Shown here: piece after piece, positions 42,807 to 52,281 of the stretch
How positions within the stretch are numbered: position 1 is the first letter of the stretch
Layout of the letters: each line of letters starts with the position of its first letter
Assembly (NCBI GenBank): GCA_963748405.1
Contig: CAVVIT010000005.1
Coordinates: 310,001-374,000, forward strand
Direction of reading: 5' to 3'
Length of the DNA stretch: 64,000 bases
Source: Fen-1273 sp963748405
GTDB lineage: Bacteria; Bacteroidota; Ignavibacteria; UBA10030; UBA6906
Translations under genes and position numbers: made by a program
The notes under the pieces: generated by a model
The model's database searches: none
The model's input: only the letters and a program-made list of their open reading frames with translations
Told to the model about the DNA's origin: nothing

Positions 42807-44054
42807 TCACCTCGCCTGTGAGGGGCTCTCGAGGGAGCCGTCCCCGGGGGCCCGGAGCCGGCTTTCGGAGTCGATGAGAAATCCCCCCGTCGAGGCGACA
42901 CGATCCCCTTCGGCCACGCCGGCGAGTATTTCCGTGTCGCTCCCGGATGTCGCTCCCACGCGGACGGTGCGGGGGGAAAACCGGCCGGGGGCCGACTCCA
43001 CCCAGACGACCGGCCGGCGCCCCGTGAACAGCACGGCCGATGTCGGGACGACGAGCGCCTCGCGGGGCGCGGCGGTGAAGCTCACGCGGGCGTACATGTT
43101 GGGCCTCAGCGTCCCCTCCCTGTTGGCAATCTCCGTTCGCACGCGGACGGTGCGCGTCGGGGCATCGAGAACGGGCTCGATGAATGCGACGCGTCCTCTG
43201 AAGGCGCGATCGCCGGGGGCCCCGAGCGTCACCTCAACCGGCTGCCCGGGGCGCACGGCCCCGACTTCCTGCTCGGGGACCGAGGCGATCACCCAGACAC
43301 GGGAGAGATCAGCCAGCTCGAAGAGCATCGTTCCCTCCTCAACGTACTGTCCTTCCACAACCTCCTTGCGGATCACGGTTCCCGAAAGGGGAGACACATA
43401 GAGCGCTCCCGCCTCGCCCGCGCGCGTCCTCTCCAGGCGGGAGATCTGCGCATCCGTCAGTCCGAATTTCTCCACGAGGCGCCTGCGCGAGGCGGCCCCG
43501 AGCTGCAGCCCTGAGGAATCCCCGTTCCCCGCGAGGGAGATGATGTACTCTTCCTCGGCGCCGAGAAGATCGGGGCTGTACAGGGAGAGGAGCGGCTCTC
43601 CTTTGCGGACGACCATCCCCGTCCTGTCGACGAAGAGGCGCTCGACCCGCCCCCGGGCCCTTGCCGCAACGACGGACCGGCCGGGTTCCGCGAACGTGAC
43701 GACACCGGGGGCGGAAACGGTGTCGGCAAACGCGACGCGCCTGACGCCGACGGTGGTGATGGCCGACTGCACCTGCCGGTCTCCGGAAACGGCGACATCC
43801 CCGACGTCCGACGGGGCCTGCCCGGAGGCCGCAGGCTCGCTCCGCGTTTTCTTCACGAGCGTCATGCCGCACACGGGACAATGCCCCGGCCGGTCGGAGA
43901 TCACCGACGGGTGCATGGGACAGGTATAGTACACGCCGCCATCGGCGGTGAGTGAAGTCCGCGGCGGTTCAACGTGACCAAACGGCCGCAGGAAGAGAAT
44001 CGTGAACGCAGCAGCGGTCACGAGGATGCCGGCAATGATTGCATACTTTTTCAT
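42807..44054 (-). CDS. cusB: CusB-like periplasmic adaptor with heavy-metal-binding domain
   Basis: 415 residues. A single N-terminal membrane anchor (4-24) is followed by a metal-binding YHS-like motif, YYTCPMHPSVISDRPGHCPVCG at about 47-68 with two Cys pairs and His. The MFP core follows: GVVTFAEPGRSVVAARARGRVERLFV (lipoyl), a helical hairpin about 150-210, and the beta-barrel (VWVIASVPEQEVGAVRPGQPVEV). Bridges CusA and the outer-membrane channel. Starts 13 bases after the TolC-family frame. Confidence 0.95.
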   Translation of the reverse strand: MKKYAIIAGILVTAAAFTILFLRPFGHVEPPRTSLTADGGVYYTCPMHPSVISDRPGHCPVCGMTLVKKTRSEPAASGQAPSDVGDVAVSGDRQVQSAITTVGVRRVAFADTVSAPGVVTFAEPGRSVVAARARGRVERLFVDRTGMVVRKGEPLLSLYSPDLLGAEEEYIISLAGNGDSSGLQLGAASRRRLVEKFGLTDAQISRLERTRAGEAGALYVSPLSGTVIRKEVVEGQYVEEGTMLFELADLSRVWVIASVPEQEVGAVRPGQPVEVTLGAPGDRAFRGRVAFIEPVLDAPTRTVRVRTEIANREGTLRPNMYARVSFTAAPREALVVPTSAVLFTGRRPVVWVESAPGRFSPRTVRVGATSGSDTEILAGVAEGDRVASTGGFLIDSESRLRAPGDGSLESPSQAR

Positions 44055-44067
44055 CGTGGTTCCCCGT

Positions 44068-45326
44068 TCATCGGATATATGTCAGATCTCTCACGCCGAT
44101 TTCCCTCTCGAGTCCGGCGATCGATCGCGCAAAATCCATGCGAATCATGAGTGATTCCATCGTCAGGTCCCTCAGCATTTTCGACGCATCCAGGACCGCG
44201 AGCATGTCTCCCCCCCGGACCTGTACGCCGCAAGCGCCGTACGAAGCGAGGCTTCCGCGGCAGGGAGCATCGTCGTGCGGTAGGTTTCCGCCTGCTCCCT
44301 GTCCGCCGCCGCGCGGGAGTACCTGTCGCGTATCTCCGCGCGGACATTCGCCCTCGAAGCGAAAAGCACGGCCTCTGCCATGCCGATCCCGGCTTCCGAT
44401 TCGTCGACCTTTGCCCCGCGGGCCGCGAGAGACCACGGGGCGAACGGAAGCGTGATCCCCGCTGTCACGGTCCAGCCGTTGAACCCGGTCAACGGCGCGG
44501 TCATGTACTGAACGCCGATCCGGAAATCGGGCAGGTAGTCGCTGCGGGCCGCCGAGAGCATCACCCGCTGCCGGGCGACAACGAGTGAATCGTGCTGGAG
44601 CATGGGACGGTATTCCATGGCGCGGGCAACGAGCGTGTCGGGAGAGACATCGAGAGCGAGCGAATCGGCCATCACCGCGGTCCCGATCGTGTCCCCCTCG
44701 GCCCTGTCGAGTATCGCCATGATCGTCGACTTCGAAGCGAGTTCCTGCTGCCTGAGCGAGACGAGGAGATTGTCGTTCCGTGCCGATTCCACGGACGCTT
44801 TCAGGACTTCGGGCTGTCCCGCTCTCCCCGCCGCGTACCGGGCGCGGACGACCCCGAGGGCCTCCCGGAGAACAGCCCCGTTACGCCGCGCGAGACCGAT
44901 CGACTGCTGGAGGTACCAGAGCTCCGCGTAGGCGGCCTTCACGCGGAACAGGACGTCGAATTCCTTTTCCATGTGATCGTGGTGCGCATGCGAGGCATCG
45001 ATCTCGGCGATCTCGCGCTGCGCCGAGAGCTTCGCCGGAAAAGGGATCACCTGCATGAGCTCGATGCGCGAGAACATCGCCTCGGAATATCTGAACGACG
45101 GCATCCCCTCCCGCATGAAGACCAGCTCGGGGGCGGGAAGGGAAGACTCCCGGGGAATGCGTGCGCCCGCGACGTCCATCTGCCGGCGCGCCGCCTCGAT
45201 ATCCGGGTTCCTGTCGAGCGCCTCCTCGACAATGTCGTGCAGGAGCGTCGTATCGGCCGCTCCCGGCGGGCCGGCGGGAAGGGACGGCCATAATGCAACG
45301 AGAAGACCGCAGAGAAATGCAATCAT
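44068..45326 (-). CDS. TolC-family outer-membrane factor, frameshifted near the 3' end
   Basis: As one frame it reads 372 codons with a signal peptide and TolC-type long helices, then goes out of frame at a G7 tract (C7 on the plus strand, 44210-44216) and stops at 44172. Adding one G continues ...YRSGGGDMLAVLDASKMLRDLTMESLMIRMDFARSIAG and stops at 44068, giving about 419 residues, the normal family length and ending. The lost part is the final helix. Either a sequencing or assembly error, a phase-variable tract, or a real mutation. Belongs to the CusCBA-like complex. Confidence 0.88.
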
Positions 45327-45420
45327 CGTATGCCTCAGGCAATGTGTGAAACGTGGAGGGCGCAGGGAGGAGATGACGCACCGGCACGTCCGGTCCGTCA
45401 GGTCCGCGAACGAAGGGGGA

Positions 45421-45816
45421 TCAGATCAGAAGCGAAGAGTGGATGACGGGAATGTCGTCCGGGGCAAACTGCGAGGGAGCAGGGGCGAATGTCTGTGAAT
45501 CGCACGCAAACGAACCGCACGTCATGCAGGAGGGAAGAACGGCCGGCACACCCGCGGGGAGATCGCCGAGGATCTTCTGGACGGTCAGGAATTCATTGGA
45601 ATTCCGCTCGGCCGCAATAACGGGAGAGCAGCAGGATTTGCCTGAGAGGGTCTCGCGGCCGTCTTTTCCCCCCTCTTCATGGCAGAAGGGGCACAACATC
45701 GAACCGACCGGCTTCGGCATCGGGCACGTGTCGATGACGATCGGAAGACCGACATTGAAGACGAGGAAGAGGGAGGCAAAAGCCCCCCGCACGATATTCA
45801 GGAGTCCGCTGCGCAT
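45421..45816 (-). CDS. Cysteine-rich membrane or exported protein heading the metal-efflux operon
   Basis: 131 residues from the ATG at 45816. A hydrophobic stretch at about 5-29 (LLNIVRGAFASLFLVFNVGLP) is followed by eight cysteines (C31, C42, C45, C62, C63, C96, C99, C104), including CPFCH and SCMTC. I do not recognise a family. It lies 94 bases upstream of the TolC-family gene and is probably the first gene of the operon, so a metal-sensing or metal-binding role is inferred. Confidence 0.7.
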   Translation of the reverse strand: MRSGLLNIVRGAFASLFLVFNVGLPIVIDTCPMPKPVGSMLCPFCHEEGGKDGRETLSGKSCCSPVIAAERNSNEFLTVQKILGDLPAGVPAVLPSCMTCGSFACDSQTFAPAPSQFAPDDIPVIHSSLLI

Positions 45817-45827
45817 GTTATGTAGAA

Positions 45828-45856
45828 AATATATACAATCGCTCAAAGAGAAGCAA
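45828..45856 (-). promoter_or_regulatory. Candidate promoter of the metal-efflux operon
   Basis: On the minus strand TTGCTT and TATATT are 17 bases apart. The start site would fall about 5 bases before the ATG at 45816, so the mRNA would be nearly leaderless. The sequence around is AT-rich against the genome background. Confidence 0.4.
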
Positions 45857-45865
45857 ACCACCCCA

Positions 45866-46996
45866 TTAATCCGTGAAAACCCTCGGAACCCGCCCGGCAA
45901 TGAGGCATGTCACCTCGTACGGGATCGTGCCGAGCGTGCGTGCGATGTCCCACGCCGATATCGAGAAGTCCCCGTCGGTGCCCATCAACGTCACGTCATC
46001 TCCCACCCCGCATGCGGGGTTCTTTCCGACATCGATCATGATGTGGTCCATGCAAATCGTCCCGACGACAGGGTAGATACTCCCCCTGATGATGGCGGAC
46101 GCCTTCCCCGTCAGGAGCCGTGAATAACCGTCCCCGTAGCCGGCAGGGACTGTCGCGATCATCGTCGGCGCATTTGCGATAAACCTTCGCCCGTACGAAA
46201 TGCTCGTCCCTTTTTCGATGCTCCGGAGCATGCTGATCGCCGATACCAGGGACATCACAGGCTTGAGCGGATGCACCTGGGGGATGGACTGCGAAGGAGC
46301 ATAACCGTAGAGCATGATACCGGGGCGGACCATGTCGAACCGGGCTTCCGGCAGCGAGATCACTCCGCCGCTGTTCGCCATATGACGCACAGGAGGCACG
46401 ATCCCTTCCCTTCGCAGCCTCTCCGTCACATCGTTGAACCTCTCAATCTGGGCCGAGGCAAACGTCCTGTCCGCTTCGTCCGACGTCGCAAAATGACTGT
46501 ACAACCCTGCGAGCTCCAGCCGGGGGAGCCGCAGAACCCGTGCGATCTCCGAATGAGCGGCGCCGGCCGGGAATCCAAGCCGGCCCATCCCGGTATCCAC
46601 TTTCACGTGTATGAGCGCGTTTTCACCTCTCCGCGAAGCAACCCGGCTTATCGAAGCCGCTCCGTCGAACGTGCTGACGGAAAGCTCGATCCTCCCGGCG
46701 ATGGCCGGTTCGATCTGCGACGCAGGCGGAATTTCGAAGACGAGGACGGGGATGTCGATCCCGCTCTTTCGTATTTCGAGGGCTTCCGACACGCGGGCAA
46801 CGGCAAGCGCGTCCACACCTTCCCCTGCCGCTTCGCGTGAGAGCTCCGTCATTCCGTGGCCGTACGCGTTCGCCTTGACGACGGCCATGATCTTCGTCCC
46901 CTCCCCGCAGTACGACCTGACACAGCCGATATTGTGCCGGAAGGCCTCCAGGCTGACAATTGCCCTTGTCGAGCCGGTGAAACGGTCGGAGTTCAT
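45866..46996 (-). CDS. alr: Alanine racemase
   Basis: 376 residues from the ATG at 46996 (AAGGGG upstream). Makes D-alanine for peptidoglycan. PLP lysine is K41 in AVVKANAYGHG; the catalytic Tyr of the second half lies in GTSISYGRRF. HVKVDTGMGRLGF and the C-terminal MDHIMIDVG are also family-typical. The longer frame to 47242 lies over the divergent S9 peptidase gene and is rejected. Confidence 0.95.
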   Translation of the reverse strand: MNSDRFTGSTRAIVSLEAFRHNIGCVRSYCGEGTKIMAVVKANAYGHGMTELSREAAGEGVDALAVARVSEALEIRKSGIDIPVLVFEIPPASQIEPAIAGRIELSVSTFDGAASISRVASRRGENALIHVKVDTGMGRLGFPAGAAHSEIARVLRLPRLELAGLYSHFATSDEADRTFASAQIERFNDVTERLRREGIVPPVRHMANSGGVISLPEARFDMVRPGIMLYGYAPSQSIPQVHPLKPVMSLVSAISMLRSIEKGTSISYGRRFIANAPTMIATVPAGYGDGYSRLLTGKASAIIRGSIYPVVGTICMDHIMIDVGKNPACGVGDDVTLMGTDGDFSISAWDIARTLGTIPYEVTCLIAGRVPRVFTD

Positions 46997-47072
46997 CGCG
47001 TGCACCCCTTTGTTGGACTTGAAGCGGAAGGGGGGAAATATCGACAGCGGGAAGCTGACTTGCAACAGATTG

Positions 47073-47101
47073 ATTTTGCCCCACCCGTTTGCTACTATAC
47101 T
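47073..47101 (+). promoter_or_regulatory. Weak candidate promoter for the S9 peptidase operon
   Basis: TATACT (47096-47101) with ATTTTG 17 bases upstream. The -35 is poor. The predicted start at about 47108 leaves about 38 bases of leader to the ATG at 47146. Confidence 0.3.
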
Positions 47102-47145
47102 GACCAATCCGCCGCGCCGGCGCGCGACAATCCCCTTTGCGGACC

Positions 47146-49245
47146 ATGAACTCACCGATCCGGACTCTGACAATGAAACTCCTCCCCCTCGTCCTCGCCG
47201 CTTCCATCTTCGTCTGCGGAGCGGCCGCACAGAAACGCGCATTCACGCTCCCCGACTTGTACAGGATCAGGAGCGTGGAGGATCCCCGGTATTCCCCCGA
47301 CGGGAAGAAGATCGCGTTCGTCGTCAGGGAGGACAGGCTCGCGGAGGGAAAGTCGTACGCCGCGATCTACCTGATGGATGCCGACGGAACGCACACGCGC
47401 CGGCTCACGTCGGGAACCGAAAACGACACGCACCCCCGGTGGTCCCCCGACGGATCCTCCCTGCTGTTCCTTTCCGCACGGAAAGGGGGAGCCCAGGCCT
47501 GGCTCCTGAGGCTCGACGGAGCTGAACCGAAACAGATGACCGACTTCTCCGCCGGCGTCGGCGACCCGGAGTGGACCACGGACGGCGCGGGAATCGTATT
47601 CGAATCCGACGTGTACCCCGAATGCGGCGCGGACAACGAGTGCAACAGACGGACGGAGGAATCGTGGAGCGGAGGGCCGCTTGCCGCTCACATGGCGGAC
47701 GGGCTCCTCTACCGTCACTGGACCGACTGGCGCGACGGGAAAAGAACGCACATACTCCTGTTCCGGACGTCCGCGGGGACCTATACGGATCTGACACCCG
47801 GCGATTACGATTCACCCCCGTTTTCACTCGGCGGCGGCGGGTTCGACCTCTCTCCCGACGGGAAGGAGATCGCGTTCGTCTCCCAGAGGGACGGCAGGGA
47901 CGCGACGACGACGAACAAGGACGTCTTCACCGTTCCGGCAGGCGGGGGAACGCCGAAGAACCTGACGGCGACGAACAGGGCGTATGACGGCGATCCCGCG
48001 TACTCGCCGGACGGGCGCACGATCGCCTACAGGACGCAGAGGGTGCCCGGATACGAATCCGACAGGTTCCGGCTCGCCCTTCTCGACAGGGCCACGGGAA
48101 CGACCCGGATCCTCGGGGAGAGCTTCGACAACTGGATCGACGAACTCGCGTGGGCTCCCGACTCGAAGAGCATTTATTTCACGGCGGACGTCGCGGGGCG
48201 CGTCCCCCTGTACAGGATCGACGTCGGGACGGGGACGATACGGAAGATCTACGAGGGGGGGATGATCGACGCGTTCACCGTCTCCCCTGACGGGTCCACG
48301 GTGGCGTTCGTGCGGCGCACGGTGGGCGAACCCCGGGAGATCTGGAGCGTGCCGACGGGCACCGGGGATGCCGGGCGCCTGACGTCGTTTAACCGGGGGA
48401 TCGCCGACTCGGTCGACATCCGGCCCGCGGGAGAAATGTGGATCCCCTCCCCTACGGGGCGCAGGATACACACGTTCATCGTCACGCCGCACGGGTTCGA
48501 CCCGAAGAAGAAATACCCGCTCATCATCAACGTGCACGGCGGCCCGCAGATGCAGTGGGCGGACGCATTCCGCGGGGACTGGCAGGTCTACCCCGGCTCC
48601 GGGTACATCGTCGCATTCCCCAACCCGACGGGGTCGACGGGATACGGGCAGGAGTTCACGAAGGGGATATCGCGTGACTGGGGAGGGAAGGTCTACCGGG
48701 ACATCATGGCCGTCACGGATTCGCTTGCGAAACTCCCCTACGTCGACGGAAACCGGATCGGCGCGATGGGCTGGTCGTACGGCGGGACGATGATGATGTG
48801 GCTGGAGGGACACACGTCGCGGTTCAAGGCGATCGCCTGCATGATGGGCGTGTACGATTTTCCCGCGATGCACGGCGCGACGGAGGAACTCTGGTTCCCG
48901 GAGTACGAGCTCGCCGGCACGCCGTGGACGTCGCCCCTGTACGACCGGCTCTCCCCGAACAGGTACGTCAGGAACTTCAGGACCCCGTGCCTGGTGATCA
49001 CCGGGGAGAGGGATTACAGGGTCCCCTACACGCAGAGCCTGGAATTCTTCACGGACCTCCAGGAGATGAACGTCCCCTCCCGGCTCATCGTCTTCAGCAA
49101 CGACGGCCACTGGCCGAGCGGCGTCAAGTCGATGCCCTTGTACTATAACGCGCACCTCGACTGGTTTCACCGGTACCTGGGGGGGGAACCCGCTCCGTAC
49201 GACATGACGGCGATGCTCCGCAACCAGGCGCTGAAGAACAAATGA
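47146..49245 (+). CDS. Secreted S9 prolyl-oligopeptidase-family peptidase
   Basis: 699 residues from the ATG at 47146; an ATG at 47173 (MKLLPLVLAASIFVCGAAAQ) gives a cleaner signal peptide. N-terminal beta-propeller with repeated SPDG blades, C-terminal alpha/beta hydrolase. The triad is visible: GWSYGG (Ser) near 545, Asp in GERDYRVPY, His in NDGHWPSG. It cleaves peptides, probably in the periplasm or outside. First gene of a plus-strand run; its stop overlaps the next start (ATGA). Confidence 0.94.
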   Translation: MNSPIRTLTMKLLPLVLAASIFVCGAAAQKRAFTLPDLYRIRSVEDPRYSPDGKKIAFVVREDRLAEGKSYAAIYLMDADGTHTRRLTSGTENDTHPRWSPDGSSLLFLSARKGGAQAWLLRLDGAEPKQMTDFSAGVGDPEWTTDGAGIVFESDVYPECGADNECNRRTEESWSGGPLAAHMADGLLYRHWTDWRDGKRTHILLFRTSAGTYTDLTPGDYDSPPFSLGGGGFDLSPDGKEIAFVSQRDGRDATTTNKDVFTVPAGGGTPKNLTATNRAYDGDPAYSPDGRTIAYRTQRVPGYESDRFRLALLDRATGTTRILGESFDNWIDELAWAPDSKSIYFTADVAGRVPLYRIDVGTGTIRKIYEGGMIDAFTVSPDGSTVAFVRRTVGEPREIWSVPTGTGDAGRLTSFNRGIADSVDIRPAGEMWIPSPTGRRIHTFIVTPHGFDPKKKYPLIINVHGGPQMQWADAFRGDWQVYPGSGYIVAFPNPTGSTGYGQEFTKGISRDWGGKVYRDIMAVTDSLAKLPYVDGNRIGAMGWSYGGTMMMWLEGHTSRFKAIACMMGVYDFPAMHGATEELWFPEYELAGTPWTSPLYDRLSPNRYVRNFRTPCLVITGERDYRVPYTQSLEFFTDLQEMNVPSRLIVFSNDGHWPSGVKSMPLYYNAHLDWFHRYLGGEPAPYDMTAMLRNQALKNK

Positions 49246-50012
49246 GGACGAAAGAACAGATCGTCGCCAACTGGCTGCCGCGGTATACCGGAACGCCGAT
49301 CGACGCGTTCGCGAAACACATCCTCCTGGTGAATTTCGGTTCGTACGTCGAGCAGTTCGCCGCCTGGCACAACGTCCCCGTGCGCGGCAGGGAAAAGCCG
49401 ATGCCCAACGCCACCGCCGGGGGGATCACGATCATCAACTTCGGCATGGGGAGCGCGAACGCCGCGACGATGATGGACCTCCTGGCCGGCGTCAGGCCGA
49501 AGGCGGTCCTGTTCCTGGGAAAGTGCGGCGGGCTCAAGAAGAAAAACAGGCTGGGGGATCTCATACTCCCGATCGCGGCGATCAGGGGGGAGGGGACATC
49601 GACGGATTACTTCCCCCCCGAGGTCCCCGCGCTCCCCGCGTTCAATCTGCAGAAGGCGATCTCCACGACGATACGCAACCACGCGCGCGACTACTGGACG
49701 GGGACGGTCTACACGACAAACCGCCGCGTGTGGGAGCACGACGAGACGTTCAAACAGTACCTCAGGAAGATCCGCGTGATGGCCGTCGATATGGAGACCG
49801 CAACGCTGTTCGTCACCGGGTTCTTCAACAAGATACCGACCGGGGCGCTTCTCCTGGTCTCCGACCAGCCGATGATCCCGGAAGGGGTGAAGACCGCGGA
49901 GAGCGACCACCGCGTGACCCGTGAATTCGGAGACATCCACCTGAGGATCGGCATCGATTCGCTCAAAGAGCTCATCAACAACGGACTCACGGTCAAGCAC
50001 CTGAGATTCTGA
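49242..50012 (+). CDS. amn: AMP nucleosidase
   Basis: 256 residues. Splits AMP into adenine and ribose-5-phosphate. The phosphorylase fold shows INFGMGSANAATMMDLL, VLFLGKCGGLKKK, MAVDMETATLFVTGFF and LLVSDQPMIPEGVKT. This is the short form seen in Bacteroidota, without the long N-terminal regulatory domain of E. coli Amn. ATG overlaps the S9 peptidase stop by four bases. Confidence 0.92.
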   Translation: MRTKEQIVANWLPRYTGTPIDAFAKHILLVNFGSYVEQFAAWHNVPVRGREKPMPNATAGGITIINFGMGSANAATMMDLLAGVRPKAVLFLGKCGGLKKKNRLGDLILPIAAIRGEGTSTDYFPPEVPALPAFNLQKAISTTIRNHARDYWTGTVYTTNRRVWEHDETFKQYLRKIRVMAVDMETATLFVTGFFNKIPTGALLLVSDQPMIPEGVKTAESDHRVTREFGDIHLRIGIDSLKELINNGLTVKHLRF

Positions 50013-50038
50013 GACTGGATCTCTCCCACGAGGCCTCC

Positions 50039-51157
50039 ATGAGTGGATTCTCCGTCCTTCCCATCCTCCTAGCACTGTGCGCATCGGCGCCCGCCGGCCC
50101 GCGGCCGGGAAACGGACCTGCGGCCCCCCCCCTGCTGAAACCCTTCGGCGCGATGACCGAGGAACGCGCCTCCCACACGGCCACGCTCCTGCAGGACGGG
50201 AGGGTCCTCGTCGCGGGAGGATTCCGCAAATCGCACGCCGGGGAGGACGAGTCCTACTCGTCGACGGCCGAGATCTACGACCCGGCCAGGAAAAAGTTCA
50301 ACGCCACGGGGGAGATGGCGTACAAGCGGGGGGGACACACGGCGACGCTCCTCAGGAGCGGGCTCGTGCTGATCGCGGGAGGATGGAACCTCATGGGGGT
50401 CATATCAAGCGCGGAGCTGTACGACCCGGCGAGCGAGAAGTTCACGACGATCGGGGGGATGAGCATGCGCCGGGGAGGATGCACCGCGACGCTCCTTCTT
50501 GACGGGCGTGTCCTCATCTGCGGCGGCATCGGACGCGACGTCACCGCGAGCGCAGAGATTTTCGACCCGGTGAGAAAGACGTTCACGCCGACGGGAAACA
50601 TGACGGTGCCCCGCCAGGCCCATACCGCCACGATTATCCCCGGGGGGCGTGTTCTCATCACCGGCGGGCTTTCGCGCCGCGACGCGGTCCTTGCCTCATC
50701 CGAACTGTACGACCCGGGGACGGGGACGTTCAGCCCTGTGGGAGACATGGCGGAGGCGCGCTGCAAGCAGGCGGCGATCGGCCTCTCCCGGGGAGAGATA
50801 CTGATCCTGGGGGGGACGGACGAGACGAGCTGGCGGGGAAACCTCGCCATCATCGAGAGGTACGACACGGGCACGGAGAAGTTCATCAGGATCCCCGACA
50901 TGAAGCGCCCCCGCGCACGGTTTTCCTCGGCGGTGGCGCCGCTGGCGGACGGGAGCCTCGTGGTGGCGGGGGGAGACCAGGCAATCGAAGTTCTGAGTTC
51001 CGCCGGAGGCGATGCCGAGCCGTCCATCGCCGCATCGCTCGACCGGCCGTATTTCTATTCCACGGCCACGACGCTGAATACCGGGGCGGTTCTGATACTC
51101 GGCGGATACGACGAAAAGGGGGAGACGACGGACAGGGCATGGCTCTTCAGGAAATAG
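50039..51157 (+). CDS. Secreted kelch-repeat protein
   Basis: 372 residues. Signal peptide 1-20 (MSGFSVLPILLALCASAPAG). Then about six kelch-like blades each with a HTATLL...GRVLVAGG...SSAELYDP pattern (residues about 44-370). Forms a beta-propeller; no catalytic residues apparent. Its 3' end overlaps the following gene by 19 bases. Confidence 0.85.
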   Translation: MSGFSVLPILLALCASAPAGPRPGNGPAAPPLLKPFGAMTEERASHTATLLQDGRVLVAGGFRKSHAGEDESYSSTAEIYDPARKKFNATGEMAYKRGGHTATLLRSGLVLIAGGWNLMGVISSAELYDPASEKFTTIGGMSMRRGGCTATLLLDGRVLICGGIGRDVTASAEIFDPVRKTFTPTGNMTVPRQAHTATIIPGGRVLITGGLSRRDAVLASSELYDPGTGTFSPVGDMAEARCKQAAIGLSRGEILILGGTDETSWRGNLAIIERYDTGTEKFIRIPDMKRPRARFSSAVAPLADGSLVVAGGDQAIEVLSSAGGDAEPSIAASLDRPYFYSTATTLNTGAVLILGGYDEKGETTDRAWLFRK

Positions 51158-51726
51158 CGATCCGGGAATTCTGGAAGGAATTTCTCCGGACGGAGACGGC
51201 GCTGTTCGCCGGCGAACGTCCGGAGCCCGTGCTGGGGAAGCTGATCGAGCGCGTTCATCCCGATCTCGAATTCGACATCGGTCGTGCGGCATCGGGGAAG
51301 AAGGAGATCGTGATCAGCGCCGGGGGGATCCGCGAGGCCTTTCCGGCCGTGGAAGCGCTCGCACAGGGGGCACCCCCTCTCCCCCGCTGGAACGTCGTTC
51401 GCTACAGGCAGCGCCGCCTCCCCGCCGGAAGCTTCACATTCGGGGGGCTCTCCCTCGATCCGCACACGATCACGTTCACGATGTCCTCCGGTGGTCCCGC
51501 CGCAGGGATCGTCCTGTACATGCCGGGATACACGCGCGGGGAACACTCGCGGTACCTGGCTCTCGCACTGCACGTCCTCGACGCGGTCCTCGGGGAGTAT
51601 GACGTGGAGATGAAACTCGGCAGCATACGGATTGAGCCTCCCGGAGCCGGCCCGGGTGACCGTGCCGTGACGATCGACCGGCTCGCGGCGGTTTTCGACG
51701 CATCCCTCCATGAGTCGCGCAACTGA
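51139..51726 (+). CDS. Protein of unknown function (195 residues)
   Basis: An alpha/beta cytoplasmic protein without signal peptide. Distinct segments are LFAGERPEPVLGKLIERVHPDLEFDI near 22-47, VISAGGIREAFPAVEALA near 58-75, and the terminal MSSGGPAAGIVLYMPGYTRGEHSRYLALALHVLDAVLGEYDVE. It overlaps the kelch gene by 19 bases and the YbaK gene by 17, so all three are translationally linked. No family recognised. Confidence 0.6.
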   Translation: MALQEIAIREFWKEFLRTETALFAGERPEPVLGKLIERVHPDLEFDIGRAASGKKEIVISAGGIREAFPAVEALAQGAPPLPRWNVVRYRQRRLPAGSFTFGGLSLDPHTITFTMSSGGPAAGIVLYMPGYTRGEHSRYLALALHVLDAVLGEYDVEMKLGSIRIEPPGAGPGDRAVTIDRLAAVFDASLHESRN

Positions 51727-52216
51727 TTATCCCGTCACGACGGCAGTCCGGTTTTTGCGGGATCACCGGGTTCCGTTCGAGGGACACCTGTACAGGTACG
51801 TGGAACACGGCGGGACTGCCGCAGCCGCTTCGGCGCTCGGCGTGCCGGAGCACGCGGTCATCAAGACGCTCGTGATGGAGAACGAACTCGGCGGGGGCCT
51901 CATCGTCCTCATGCACGGCGATCTCGAGGTCTCGACAAAGGGGCTTGCCCGGTTCCTTGGCTTCAAGAGCGTCGTCCCTTCGGACCCCGCTCTTGCGTCG
52001 CGCCGCACGGGATATCTCGTCGGGGGGACGAGCCCCTTCGGCACGCGCACCGAGCTCCCCGTCTACGCCGAATCGTCGATATTCCTTCTCCCGAGGGTGT
52101 TCATCAACGGGGGGAAACGGGGGTTCCTCGTGTCGGTGGACCCGGCCGACATCCGGGAGGCGCTTCATGTGACGGAAGTCAGCGTCGGGATCGGGGCGGA
52201 CGCAGGAAAGGGTTGA
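51710..52216 (+). CDS. ybaK: YbaK/EbsC Cys-tRNA(Pro) deacylase
   Basis: 168 residues. Hydrolyses cysteine mischarged on tRNA-Pro. Characteristic segments: AASALGVPEHAVIKTLVMEN with the catalytic Lys, VVPSDPALASRRTGYLVGGTSPFGTR and FINGGKRGFLVSV. It lies in the coupled plus-strand run between the unknown protein gene and apaG. Confidence 0.93.
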   Translation: MSRATDYPVTTAVRFLRDHRVPFEGHLYRYVEHGGTAAAASALGVPEHAVIKTLVMENELGGGLIVLMHGDLEVSTKGLARFLGFKSVVPSDPALASRRTGYLVGGTSPFGTRTELPVYAESSIFLLPRVFINGGKRGFLVSVDPADIREALHVTEVSVGIGADAGKG

Positions 52217-52281
52217 ACCGTCTCCCCGGAGCGCAGGGGACGGCCGTGGAACCGGGAATCACGCAGGGGTGTTTTTTCTTT

